Source: Mimachlamys varia
Lineage: Eukaryota > Mollusca > Bivalvia > Pectinida > Pectinidae
Assembly (NCBI GenBank): GCA_947623455.1
Contig: OX392527.1
Location: 31,302,201 to 31,366,200, forward strand
DNA length: 64,000 nucleotides
Reading direction: 5' to 3'
The translations under genes and the position numbers were made by a program. Shown here one piece after another: positions 34,140 to 46,204 of the stretch (position 1 is its first letter; each line of letters opens with the position of its first letter). The notes beneath the pieces were generated by a model. It did no database searches. It was not told where the DNA came from and saw only the letters and a program-made list of their open reading frames with translations.

Positions 34140-34525
34140 TTGTTTTACATGGCGTGTGTTTTCGATGAAATAAAAGGCGTTAACTCCATGGAACACCTGG
34201 GCCTGTATTCACGAAACCGTTCTCATGCTCAGTTATGGATTTCTTGCTCAAGCCTAATTTCTTATTCTGGCTATAAATTATATTTAAAAATCTGATTTTG
34301 TCAAAGTTTTGGAAAAAAGTTGAAGAGACATGAAGTCGAAAGCTTTTTCAACATCTTCAGTGACTACTTGATTCTACGACATGATTGAGGAGAGTTTTAA
34401 GAAAGCTGGTTTGAGCACAGAATCCATGCTTGAGCATGAGAACGGTTTCATGAATACGGACCCTGGTCTTATTGTCCTTTCCCTTTGTTAATTTTATGCT
34501 TAAGTTTGAGTTTAAGAGGGAATTC
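34140..34525 (+). pseudogene. RT-element tail, split by a MITE
   Basis: The left part ends in cgatgaaataaaaggcgtta and ggaacacctgg; the right part resumes with tcttattgtcctttcc. Together they match the tail consensus of the RT family (cgatgaagcagaagacgctt, ggaacacctggtcttattc) seen intact at 38322 and 49393. The MITE at 34199-34463 lies between the halves. Confidence 0.75.
34199..34463. mobile_element. Long-TIR MITE, copy 2, nested in RT-element tail
   Basis: 265 bp, near-identical in layout to copy 1 at 27639. The left end is gggcctgtattcacgaaacc, and the right end inverted matches over about 50 bp. It interrupts ggaacacctgg / tcttattc; a short duplication of CCTGG at the two flanks fits a target-site duplication, though the exact edges are ambiguous. 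Confidence 0.85.
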
Positions 34526-34769
34526 GTTGATATTGTATGTGTGCCGTTTCCCTTAGCTTCTAATGTTATATATATATGGTATCGCCGAATTTTCCTCATT
34601 TTTTAAAATATCTTAGTACAATGCATGTCCATGTAGCTGTACAATCGAAACACATTGTATGATTTATAGCATGCACATCCATTCGGTGTATATGTATGGT
34701 TGCCATCTAGACTGCAAGGTAAACTTTTTTTTAATATGCTCATAGTATGCCATGCTGTCATGTTTGTAA

Positions 34770-34945
34770 ATACCTCAATTGTCACTTTGAGGACATGACA
34801 TTTACTTGGCTGTGGCATAGATTTGGATGGCGGCTGACTTCAATGAAGCAGAAGACGCTTGCCCACAACTTTTGCCATCTCATGCGTTGCATTGGACGCA
34901 TTCATTGGAAGAAGACAGTCTCCATGCAAATATTGACTTTAGATA
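34770..34945 (+). pseudogene. Diverged RT-element tail fragment
   Basis: Contains gaggacatgacatttacttg and aatgaagcagaagacgcttg, matching the tail of the RT family, then loses similarity. No coding function. Confidence 0.5.
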
Positions 34946-35127
34946 GTATTTCAACATTCATCGAAAACAAATAATGTTACTCAATTGGAAAAAATACACC
35001 GTAGACAATCAAAACAAATTTGACATATATTCGGTTGACTGCCTCAAAGAAAACACGATTATTTTGACAATTGTCCTGATGTTTTGTATTCATACTAACA
35101 CTAAGTTTGACATGTGCCTGATGTGGG

Positions 35128-35182
35128 TTACTGATAATGAGTATATTTTGACGATGCGGTTAACTGATAAAGAGTATTCTCA
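35128..35182. repeat. Short run of the 18 bp satellite upstream of copy R3
   Basis: Reads gataatgagtatattttgac, gatgcggttaactgataaag and agtatt, the same words as the large array at 36136-36745 on the other side of RT copy R3. Confidence 0.65.
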
Positions 35183-35269
35183 TATTATAAAACTTTCTTT
35201 TCCAAGAAAGGAGGAAGACGATACAAATACATGGTTGTGAGCTATCTTGGAGCATAATTTGTGAAAAAG

Positions 35270-36130
35270 CGCAACAAAAGCTAGGGTGGAATATACTAAG
35301 GAAGATATAGTACGAATGATTGAATTCTTGGTTGATAATATCTTTGTTGTGTTCAGAGGAAAGAGGACAGACTTTTCTAATGGGAACAAACCGCGCCCCA
35401 CTCTTGGCTGACTTGTTTTTGTTTTCATATGAGGCTGAAAAAACCTTGCTAAACCTTTAAATTTCCCACATTTAGGTACCCGGGTATATCGACGATGTTT
35501 TGTCTCTTAACAACAAGACGTTTATACCCTTCTGAACTTGAAATTAAGTACACAACAGACTGCTCTTACCTAGATATTGACTTAAACTATGACCAACACG
35601 GACAGCGTACTACTGAGCTGTACGATAAATGTGACTTTTTCGATTTTCTAATCGTGCAATTTCCTTTCATGATAGTAACATCCCTGATTCTCCATCGCTA
35701 TTAATTCGTTGTGATAGGGCTTGCTCTAAATATCGAGATTTTCGAAATAGATGTCAACTGTTGACGAACAAACTGACGGCACAGGGATTCGATATATACA
35801 GGTTGGTGAAGACTATGAGCAAATTTCATGGTCACCACCTTAATTAGTCACATTGAGAAATATTCTACATCCCTGAATAATATGAAGAGGGGCGTTTTCG
35901 AATATACTTATTAGTTTGTCTGCTTGTTGTGATTGAGAAACATGCCCAAGTTCTCACTTGGATGTCATGGCATTTACTTTGATTTACATGGCCGGTGTCG
36001 TCGATGAAGAAGAAGAAACTTACTCTTCCGGAACACATGGTCTTATTCTCTTGTACTTTTACAAGGATCTCCATGTAAATATTTTTTGCCCCTAGTTTAA
36101 TCAGTTTTGAGTTCGGATTATGGTTTTGTT
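35270..36130 (+). pseudogene. Reverse-transcriptase remnant with tail (copy R3)
   Basis: Decayed RT from the palm region to the C-terminus. Visible motifs in order: EFLVDNIFVVF (from 35322), MGTNRAPLLADLFLFSYEAE (from 35380), YIDDVLSLNN (from 35485), YPSELEIK, LYDKCDFFDF, then KYRDFRNRCQLLTNKL. The reading frame shifts before 35380 and again after YIDD, with stops between, so it is non-functional. The tail (35930-36130) has cgatgaagaagaagaaactt, ttccggaacac, atggtcttattctcttgtac and gagttcggattatgg. The family appears to be a non-LTR or Penelope-like RT; I cannot place it more precisely. Confidence 0.8.
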
Positions 36131-36135
36131 GACGC

Positions 36136-36745
36136 TTTTAACATGCAGTTTACTGACAACGAGTATTTTGACACGTGGTTGACTGACGATATGAGGTTAA
36201 CTGACAACATGCGGTTGACTGACAACATGCGGTAACTGACAACATGCGGTTAACTGACGACATGCGATTAACTGACAACATACGGTTGACTGACAACATG
36301 CGGTTAACCGACAACATGCGGTTAACTGACAACATGCGGTTAACTGACAAAGAGTATTTTGACAAGTGGTTAACTGACGACATGCGGTTAACTGACAGCA
36401 TGCGGTTGACTGACAACATGCTGTTAAATGACAACATGCGGTTAACTGACATCATGCGGTAAACTGACACACATGCGGTTAACTGACAACATGCGGTTAA
36501 CTGACAACATACGGTTGACTGACAACATGCGGTTAACTGACAACATGCGGTTGACTGACAACATGCGGTTGACTGACAACAAGCGGTTAACTGACAAAAT
36601 GCGGTTAACTGACAACATACGGTTGACTGACAACATACGGTTAACTGACAAAGATTATTTTGACAAGCGGTTAATCGACAAAAAATATTTTGACATGCGG
36701 TTGACGGACAAATATTGCCTTGACACGTGGTTGACCGATATATGA
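36136..36745. repeat. 18 bp minisatellite adjoining RT copy R3
   Basis: About 30 units of atgcggttaactgacaac with transition variants, interspersed with longer units containing gagtattttgacaagtgg. It begins directly where the RT tail of copy R3 ends. Open frames on both strands are repeat artefacts. Confidence 0.93.
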
Positions 36746-37242
36746 TATCTAGAGTCGTGGTTATCTCACAAATAGGGAATATTGAGATATGTAAATATGT
36801 GGTTTCTGGTAATACTAGGGGAGTGGATCACGCGGGAAGTTTGGCTTTCATTCAAAATAAAAGTCATGCCTTGGTGAGTCACCTGGCTGTTGTTACTAGT
36901 ATTATGAATGGGTCTTTTTAAGCTGTAACTGTATATTCAACGTTGGACAACCGGCTTTCATTGAATACCGTGCAATCGTTTAGATTGCATCGTCATTGCC
37001 ACGCTCCGTCGGTCATACGTTTCCTTCCTGGGAAACGCCCGATTCAATGGTTGATTGGGTGGATCCCTGATCCACGTATTTGTAAATATCACATAAATGT
37101 AAATATTTTTCGTAATCACTCTATTTTCATTCTGACATTGAGCTTTATCAATGAACACATACCTTAATGGGAAAACTAAATACCGGAAACATAATAGGAC
37201 GAAACGAACAGTATCACTGCGTTCTGATGTATACCGAATAAA

Positions 37243-38165
37243 ATCACGGAATATCAAAGCTTCAACAAGACCATAATCCGAACTTACGATTAAACTAGAG
37301 GCAAAATAGGAACAAAGGGCATATTTACATGGAGACCCTCTTAAAAGTACAAGAGAATAAGACCAGTTGTTCCGGAAGAGTAAGCGTCTTCTGCTTCATC
37401 GACGACACCCGCCATGTAAATCTTGGTCACATCCAAGTAAGCATCAATCCTCAAAATGAGACCTGGATGAGATCAAGATGGGGCCATACAAGTTCCCCAA
37501 GGTCTTCATCTATGTCATACAATCGATATAAACGACATGTTAGTGAATATACGTACGAAATGCAGATCGATTAGCAAATATAGCAGAATGCCAATTACTC
37601 GGTAACATTATAATTTTCATGTAACATTTGTTTCGATCTTGAAAAGGAAACGCTGGTTTAAGTAAGATGATTCCGGATGATGTTTCAGATATGTTTTACC
37701 AAAGCGTTGAGATAAGTAGAAAACTCTGTCAGAAGAAAATTGTCATGGTAATGGCGAGTTCTGCATTTTCTAAGCGATCGTAATCTTGCGCACAGTTTCG
37801 ATCAACCTGCATCTCTCGAATCCCTGTAACGTAAATGTTCATGTGTAGTTGGCATCTATCACGAAAATCTCGATATTTATATCCAGCCCTAGAATAACGA
37901 ATCAACACCATAGATTGGAGAAACGGGGATGTATTTTAAAGTAAGGAAAAGTTCGCGATCGCAAAATCAAAATCATCACGTTTATCATAGTAATTTAGTT
38001 AAGATTGATATAGAAGAGTAAGTTGTGTCATACGAAGGGTATGTATGATGGATTTTGTCAGCAAACGATTACATCGTCGATATACCTCAAAGTTGAATTA
38101 AAAGATTTGGCAATGTATTTGTTACCTGTCCTGATAAGCTCATCGGTAAATGCTACATTCTATGA
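37243..38165 (-). pseudogene. Reverse-transcriptase remnant with tail (copy R4)
   Basis: On the - strand the order is an ELIRTGNKYIAKSFNST segment, an intact NSTLRYIDDV catalytic motif (38071-38096), then after damage DKRDDFDF (near 37980), LIRYSRAGYKYRDFRDRC (near 37880) and the family tail down to 37243 (complement of cggaagagtaagcgtcttc). Stops and frame changes occur between the motifs. It faces copy R3 across the 18 bp array. Confidence 0.8.
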
Positions 38166-38269
38166 AAACAAAAGCAACCACAAATTGAAGTTAATTGAAT
38201 GGCACAATTCAAGTTACACTGCTCAATTTAAGTATGTGACATTGCAAAATAAATGTGACTCAATATTAG

Positions 38270-38460
38270 TTATGATACTCCGTTGGCGGGTGTCGTCGAT
38301 GAAGCAGAAGACGCTTACTCTTCCGGAACACCTGGTCTTATTCCCTTGTCCTTTTACACGAGTCTCCATGTAAACCTTTCCTTTGTTCATATTTTGCCCC
38401 TGGTTTAATCGATTTTGAGTTTGGATTATGATTTTGTTAACGATTCGGTATTCTCTCTCT
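38270..38460 (+). pseudogene. RT-element tail (copy R5)
   Basis: Near-consensus tail: ggcgggtgtcgtcgatgaag, cagaagacgcttactcttcc, ggaacacctggtcttattcc, then gattttgagtttggattatg and ttcggtattctc at the end. No RT coding part precedes it. It gives an intact empty site for the MITE in 34199-34463. Confidence 0.75.
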
Positions 38461-39589
38461 TTTAATTACTCGACGCTGGCTACACTGTACGTAACTCAGT
38501 GGTACCTATACATAGATTTTATTGAATTTATGTAAAATCAACCGATTTGAGTTATCTATCTATTTTAAACCACCCAATGATTTTTTTTTATTCGGCTCAA
38601 GTTTAATGACTCAATAGAAATCCGATAATGTTATTGAGGTAGTATTCTAATACCCAGTTTAGTGGTCGGTGTAACGGTATAACATCGTGTAGATCGATCC
38701 AAGACCGGTCGTTGAATAAGAAGTTGAAGATACGACTGTCAATTAATTAGAATTGCAGGTACATCCTGCTGTACGACTTCTCTGTGCAGGTACACCTACG
38801 TACCTTCCTAAAGCACGAACAGCACACCAACTTAACCCGCTGAATATTTTATAACAGGCGCACACAGACTAATAGGTATGATAACGCGTGTACTATGTAG
38901 TATGTAGTGTTCCGTAGACATTTATGTATATCACTAGGAACATTTTTGGGGGATTTCATGGCAAAGGCGAGTCGGAAGGTTGTAATTGAAACAGAAATCT
39001 TGTTACGATTGTAATGATTTTATAATTGAAAGTTTATCTATATGTTTTAACCACGAAATATTGGCCGTTGATTGGTCAGCTTGCTTATGCACATGGCAAA
39101 GGGGCTTCCCCTTTGGGATTCTGAAGGCCAAGATACAAGGAACCAAGATTAATGGGAACGTAGGCTAATGATACTTATCGTTATGCAGCTATAGCATTTA
39201 CAGTCTTTACTGTACACATCATCAGAATTGGTGCGAGAATCAAGACAATACCAAGGTACGAGGCTAGAACCTGTCAACAATATGGCATTGTTTACGGTAC
39301 GTGGGTTACAGTCCTTTGTATAAATGACCAATATTCCAACGTTACGTCATCCAAATCATGTTTACCTACTAGAAACTTTCATTTACAACAATATTAGAGT
39401 ATGTCTGATCGATAGATTGATTTGTCGATCGACTAGTATGCTATTCTAGTATCTTTAATTAAGAAAGGTGTAGTTTAGTTAATGCCTCTCTATGGTATGA
39501 TACTGTAGAAATATTGACCAGAAAGAGTAATTGACCATTGACATAAAAACTTCATAGGGTTTTAATACATCCTCGATATCCATACAAAA

Positions 39590-39825
39590 TAAAAATGTAT
39601 ACAGCAAGGTTCAGCAGCAATATAAGTGACAATTGTAATTGTATACAGTAAGGTTCAGCAGCAATATAAGTGACAATTGTAATTGTATACAGTAAGGTTC
39701 AGCAGCAATATAAGAGACAATTTTAATTGCATACAGTAAGGTTCAGCTATATTGTAAGATACAATTGTATTTGCGTATATAAAGGTGCAGCAATAATATA
39801 AGAGACAATTTTAATGGCATACATT
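39590..39825. repeat. 44 bp minisatellite, ~5 copies
   Basis: The unit is gtatacagtaaggttcagca plus gcaatataagtgacaattg and t-rich ends; the first three copies are nearly identical, the last two diverged. It lies directly before the RT-element tail of copy R6. Confidence 0.85.
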
Positions 39826-39835
39826 AAAAAAATCA

Positions 39836-40210
39836 AAGAATATCGAAGCGTCTGAAAACCCTAAACATAATCTGAACTAAAAATCGATTAAACTAGGGGC
39901 AATATATTAACAAAGGACAGATTTACATGGAGACCATCGTAAAAAGACTAAGATCAGGTGTTCCGGAAGAGTAAGCGTCTTATGTCTTATCGACCATACC
40001 CGCCTTGGTCACATCCAAGTAAACACCAAGTAAGCACACTAGTGAGCATACTTTAAAACGTCCATCTTCATATCACACAAAGATACATAAAATTTCTGAA
40101 TGAGACCAAGATAGCGAACATAAAACGTGTGCCTGTGCCGCAAGTGGAGACCCTGGTGAAAAAAAACAAGAGAATAAGACCAGGTGTTCTGAATAGAATA
40201 GACAAAAGTA
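39836..40210 (-). pseudogene. RT-element tail, rearranged (copy R6)
   Basis: The complement carries the family tail (agatttacatggagaccatc, ttccggaagagtaagcgtc on the + strand at 39920-39980). A second partial tail follows at 40145-40200 (gtggagaccctggtg, agaataagaccaggtgttc), so two tail pieces are joined head to tail. Confidence 0.7.
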
Positions 40211-41652
40211 TTTTGTCTAGAAAAAAATCACAATTTTCCGAATGTAGCAACTGTCTCTTGGTTTGCTTACGGAACACTCTCTATAACTTCGTGAGAGGGC
40301 TCATGTTCTTACATGTTTGTGTAAGTTTTATTGAATAACGTCGTTATTGCAATGATAATATGCTATTTAGGCTGAGAGTTAGACAACTGATATACACCAT
40401 CAAACGTTTACTTAGGTCTTAATGATGTAAATAGATTCTAGGTACAAGAAGAACTGAACCACATTGTTACTATTAATTCAATATGATATGTTTATAGTAA
40501 TTAGTTCAATATGATTTACTTATAGTAATTAGTTCAAAATGATCCTTATATATACCGCTTTACTTCAAAAGATTAATTAATTAAGGTTTTGTACAAAGGT
40601 GTACTTTGTACTTTATGGTTACCATGACGCGACCGTGTACACCTGAGGTGTCAACTAATCTAGCCGACTAAGCATCTGAGGAACCAGACGGACCCAAGGT
40701 GATGTCGCCATTCTCCCCTCTGGGATCATCGATAATTGACGAGTTTTACCTGCGGCTACCACCACATCATAAATATACCAGTATCTGTTAATGCTTCAAT
40801 TGTTAGGAACATCCTGTATTTCGAGTTCTGAAGAACTGCTTTCACGTACGTAAACTATTTCATACTTCTGACACTGAATTGCCTAATGCATCATTGATGT
40901 TAGTACTATGTCATTGTTTTAGTTCAGTCCTGTCGCCGTACGTCTGATGGTGTAGATGTACTCTTTGTCTTATATATAAATGGTCGTATGCATAGTTCCA
41001 TGTTCCATTCGACTTACTTTTGTTTTATTTTGTCTCCTGGAAGGAAATAAAGCATTGGTGAAGGTCTTCTCATTCAAAATCGTTTATACTTAATAAATAC
41101 CATGCTAGGTCCCAGAAACTAAATTATCGCACCAACCAGGTGTGTAGGACTCCTGCTTTAATTCCCCAACAGCTGACAATACGGGATTGAATATTCTATA
41201 CATATATTTGACACAGCAACAGGGATGGATCTGAATAAAACAAATGAATTGGTTACGAAGATACAAGAGGTATTTACGACCTTGTAAAATATGATTACGT
41301 CAACAGTTTTGTAGAAACAATAATGAAACTATCCACAGAAAACACGTGCATGGTTAATTGGTGTTAATTATATACTCTGTTATCACTTCCGCTTTGGAGA
41401 AAAAAGAATTTAAACGGAGGCTGACAAAAGAACTAACAATCCGCTTAAACGCCTATTTGGTAAGCTCCTTAGGACCACAATAGGAACACTGTGACCAGCG
41501 TTGGTGGCCCGAGTTGTTGTGAAGGATGAATATTAGTTCAGATATGATATTCAATTTTGCCAAGAATATATATTCTGTTAGATATATTGGACCAGTCGTT
41601 TCTGACAGTTGACAATGGAACTTTACACGAAAGTCCAAATCAAAAGGTTGTG
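40211..41652. other. Intergenic, small local repeat
   Basis: AT-rich. A ~30 bp unit (gtaattagttcaatatgat) repeats about three times at 40470-40545. Nothing else recognised. Confidence 0.4.
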
Positions 41653-41887
41653 TTGAGTTTGGTTTGGTTTATTTTGTTTTACGTCCCATTAACAGCCAGA
41701 CAACATTTAAGGAGTTCCAGGTTTTGGAGGTGGAGGAAAGCCGGAGTACCTGGAGTAAACCACCGACCTTCTGTCAGTACCTGACAACTGACCCACATGG
41801 GTTTCAAACTACATTAATGTAGCATCCCAGAGGTGAGGGCTAGTGGTAAAATGTCGGGACACTTTAACCACTCGGCCACCGCGGCCC
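41653..41887 (-). mobile_element. tRNA-derived SINE
   Basis: Read on the - strand it starts ggggccgcggtggccgagtg, an RNA polymerase III box A (TGGCCGAGTGG) like a tRNA-Ser or Leu head, then cccgacattttaccactagc and a box B region (tttgaaaccc, consensus GGTTCGAANCC). The tail holds ggctttcctccacctccaaa and ends gttaatgggacgtaaaac. A 14 bp palindrome (ctacattaatgtag) has been inserted just before box B, so this copy is probably inactive. Confidence 0.85.
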
Positions 41888-44800
41888 CTGTGTGTGTTGA
41901 GCTCTTCCACAAAGTAATGGTACAAGGTATCATATATGATGTATGCTGTTAAAAAACAGTTAAACTGTTTTGAAAACATTTTACCTGTGAAATATTGCAT
42001 TAATATTATTCTATAAAAGTGTTGTTTACTGTTAACTTTCATTTATTCATATTGATTTATCTACCTTGAACGAAAATATTTTCATATTTTTTTGGTACAT
42101 TTTGAAATGAAAATTGAAACATTTTCAGATCTTTAACAAACATCCTAATTTGCTGAATCAAGGTCATTATGACTGACGTAGTTTAGATTCATACCGGATG
42201 TGTGTACTTATTACTCGTACGTAATATAGTTATTGCAATCTAGCTAGTTTTAGTGAGAGTATTTACAGGATACTTGCGATAAATAGAAAACTAATTTATC
42301 ATCTAAACCATCTATACAAAATTAAGAGGGTCCTTCAGAAGGAAAAACCTGTGTTACATTGAAACAAATATATTGTCTTTGTAACCACTACATTTTCGTC
42401 ATATTGACCTTTTAGAAACAAATTACCATTTTGTTTTTCACCACATATCTACTTGAGAAATGGCGGGACAAAGCATTATTCTGGTTACATTAGTATATCG
42501 CTGTTTATTAAATGTATAATATTTATGCGATAGTTGCATGTAACTACATGAGGATACTTTTTATCAAAGGATATTTGATACTTTTTCCGATTTATGCCCC
42601 ATATATATATCAACGAAAATCATTTTATCAGTGAACTATGAATAATTTTCAATGGTAAAACAAGCAAAAACTATAACTTGGGATTCAGCAGTGTTATACT
42701 TCACGCCAAAGTTCGTTCCAACGACATAACGCTTAACAAGAACACAGAACGCCATTTGGAGTGGAATACTCAGTCGACAGCCATAATTTGTTTGTATACG
42801 GAAAGAATTATTTGCATCGTTCAAACAAAACGGTGATTTTAGATTTTTTTGGCTAATAACAAATTTCTCTAGACTTTTGATAATTCTTGCAAAAATTCCA
42901 AGTACAAATGTAACATGTAAATTGTGTGCAATGGTTTTATTTTTTTTTTTAAATAAGAACGTAGCAAAAACGTGGAAAAATCAATGTTTCTACCGATAAA
43001 AACTGTTTAACCGATAGTTATCCTTCATTATCATATATCATATTTATGTATCATAAACCATGAAATAGAAACTTGTCCGGCAGGAATAAAATATACTGTT
43101 AAAATGTGTGCAATATTTTGAATTTGTTAACTCGAATTATCAAACGGGAACGCAAATTGTTTACCCAGGCTCTTACAACACACAAAAGGTATTTGGGATC
43201 AAAGTACTTTATGTACACCTGGGGAGAACAGAATACATTTCATATCTAGGTAATAAACCATAAAATATTTATCCTAAGGCGAAAACAAGATAGAATGTAC
43301 CTCATGTATACCTAGTGAGCGAAGTATTTCTTAGAGTAGTCTGATGGAAAACAATGCTTATTTTAAGCTCTCCTTATTAAGCAAGTTTTAAGTCGTTAAT
43401 ACTAGAATAAATACAAACCATAAGATAGTGAAAATATAATTTTCATATACTTAAATGTTTCAAAGAATGAAAATTTGCAATGCACTATTGCTATTTATTA
43501 TATTTCGTGTGCGTTTTCATGGTCTTACATTTACCAAAAGTGTACTTTTAATTAAAAGTTTGCACTAGGCAAATATTAGGAAATTCATTACAATCTGGGT
43601 TTTATCTCACAAACTTTGCCTTAAGCTTTCATTAGACAGCTGTTTCGAATATGAACGTTAAACAAGATATTGACCATCAATGCTAGATTTCCCAAAAATA
43701 TCCTTTTGTTCAATTTTGAATTTTCCTCAATAGTTAATAATGAACCAGCTCTTATTTTGCAATTATTTATGTCGTGCATTACAAATAAAATTTAGAAAAG
43801 GTTTTGTGTTTTGAAATTACATTGTATTTGCAAATCTAGATCTATCATGTTCTCGAGCTACATTTTTATAATTCGGTACATTGTTCAAGGAAGCGTGGAT
43901 ACAGGTAAGTCCTCTGCCAATCACGTGGCTAAGCAATAAGGCCCCGCCTCCTCCTCCCACGCCCGGAGAGTTCCATGTGCCACTCCTTCACTGTTCCCAT
44001 TCTTGACCTATCACTAACAGATCCCCGACATTGCCAGTCAGCACTCCTGTTATGATGGACCTTGCCATTGAATCACTGTTATATCTATAGGGTTTTCCAA
44101 ATGCTATATACTGGGTTACCCAAAATAGATATTTATAAATACAAGGAATTCGGCGAATGCAAGAAGTCCGCTGTTTCTTTTTCGGTTTGTTGTATTTCAT
44201 ATTGCTCCCTTTATTTCGCGTTTTAAAAAGTTTACTTTTCGATGCTAGGCTCGTTTTTTCCAAAACATCTTGAACACTGAGGTCATTTAGCACTCAAAGT
44301 CTTATGATTAAACGTAAATGCATTAAATGCATTAAGCAAGTTTATCCTTCGTCTATAAAAAAACGTGTGGGTGTAAGAATATAATTTTGAAAATCGATAC
44401 AGCATTGTCAAGCTTGCATTTTCTCTGCATAGTCTGTATTTATGCTGATGAAGTAAGTTGTTTGGTTCTGATTGCTTGATTATCTCCACTTTACCCCCTT
44501 CCGTCACTTCAGTTTATTCTACACCCCTGTAGTAGGTGCATTAAAAGGTAACAAGAACTCATCAGTAGAGTTTTGTTCAGGTCCTCTCTGATGTAATATA
44601 TCAGTTTTGTTATGTTTAATAACCAAGAGCTAGTCCACAAATCCATCCTGATGTATGATACGGTAAATTATTGGTATTATACAAAGGTTTTAATTTAATT
44701 TCTAAACGATTTGAACATGTTCACGTTTGATATGTCAATTGTAATTATTGAAATAACAAAATACAACTATGATAGATGATAATAGATCATATAATGCTAT

Positions 44801-46199
44801 AAATAACCCTACAGTACCCAGGCAACATTCGATAGGCTTCAGTGCTATCTGGCAGACGGGTGACAAGAACAGGTGATTTCTGGTAATTAGGTCACAATTG
44901 GCGAGTTCATCAGAAGTGTTTATCATTTCCTGTTTCATTTTTACAGGGAATTGTATTGTAAATCTCAGCATCTGTCTTGAAAAATGCGAATGCTTTCGAT
45001 ATCACAATTTGAAAAATAAATCTTTTTGTTTTTTATGTGCAGGCTTTCTTTCGCTCTCAAGTATATTATAGAACTTCTAATGTCTCTGTGTCATTTCTCT
45101 GCAGGATTGAATGGTACTCCCAATAGAAATGAATGAAATGAACTAATACTGCTAGGTAATGAGAGATCTGAAGTGGGATTGTAATAATTTTGTATTATGT
45201 TCGCAATATATGTCTGATACAGTCCAATTTTAAGCTAACAGATTAATGTACTCGTGAGTAAATGCTTGAACATGAAAGATTTATTATTGTACATGTATTA
45301 CATGTGAAACATAGGATTCATAGCTATATGATTAGACAATTTGGGTCAAAGGCTGTAGTGACCAGTATTTACACGTCACCATGCATGATCCATTGTCCGT
45401 TAACTTTGTTTGTTTTTTTTTTTTGTTTTTTTTTTGTGTGTGAATGATATTTTTCCAAACATACTCAGATATTATACATGCCCCGATGCAAGGTGCCAGG
45501 TAGAGGCCCAAAGTGATAATAATTTTTTTTTAAAGTTATTTTCCTCAACCTCTGCTCTACCAGAATTAAATATTTACTTTGAATGAAAATACTAATATTT
45601 TAGTATCAGAGTCAAACGATTTGCCTCGGGGAGGTGTTAAATTTAGCTCAATTTTAGGTAAGTGTCAATCATATCAATTGATAAGCAATTTCAGGTCGGA
45701 TAATCATCAGGATTTACTATTATAGTCGTTGATAACGGGAAAGAACATCTCAGAAATGCCTTGACCATAAGGAAATCAACCTCTGGGGATAAACAGTAAT
45801 GTAGTGTAGGAAACAAAATTCTACCTCACCAACGTTATCATTTTGACAAATTCTAACTGAATTTTCTAGCAATTTTGTCCCTCAATCTCAAATACTCCTC
45901 ATTGATTGTTCTTTAGCCTGTGTACTTCGTTAACCTTGGTACTCACCTTTCCCCGTGGAAGGGGATATACAACGTACTCTTCCTTATTTCAGAAAGAAGT
46001 CATTCAAACTTGGTAGGCGTAATTAAAATGAGATGGCGATTTTTTTTATAAAAACGTTAAGATTCTTGTTAGCCCAAAAGGCCAGAAAAGTGGTCCTAGG
46101 AGTAGATATTTGATGAGATTGCTGTTTACAAAAATGTTTCTTCTCAGTTCTCAGTTATGTTGTCAGATGTTATATAATTTTATACTCTTCATAGGTCGA
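41888..46199. other. Intergenic, one GC-rich patch
   Basis: About 4.3 kb of AT-rich sequence without recognisable exons or elements apart from the GC-rich patch listed at 43905-44060. A T-rich run lies at 45411-45437. Confidence 0.4.
43905..44060. promoter_or_regulatory. GC-rich patch with Sp1/KLF-like boxes
   Basis: An isolated GC-rich segment in AT-rich DNA: ggccccgcctcctcctccca and cgcccgg give, on the - strand, GGGCGTGG and GGCGGGGCC, which resemble KLF and Sp1 sites; cacgtg (E-box) is at 43922-43927. It could be a promoter or enhancer, but no exon could be tied to it on either strand. Confidence 0.25.
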
Positions 46200-46204
46200 A
46201 AGAT

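Noticed and set aside
36150..36745. Periodic peptides with RLTDN or SVNRM repeats
   Set aside because: They are the 18 bp satellite read on either strand (6 residues per unit).
41653..41887. Functional tRNA gene on the - strand
   Set aside because: Box A and box B are present, but the head cannot fold as an intact tRNA, it carries an inserted palindrome, and it is fused to a SINE tail.
43988..44293. 101-codon open frame on the - strand
   Set aside because: It is Lys-rich with no recognisable domain, lies in AT-rich DNA, and has no splice or promoter link beyond the nearby GC-rich patch.
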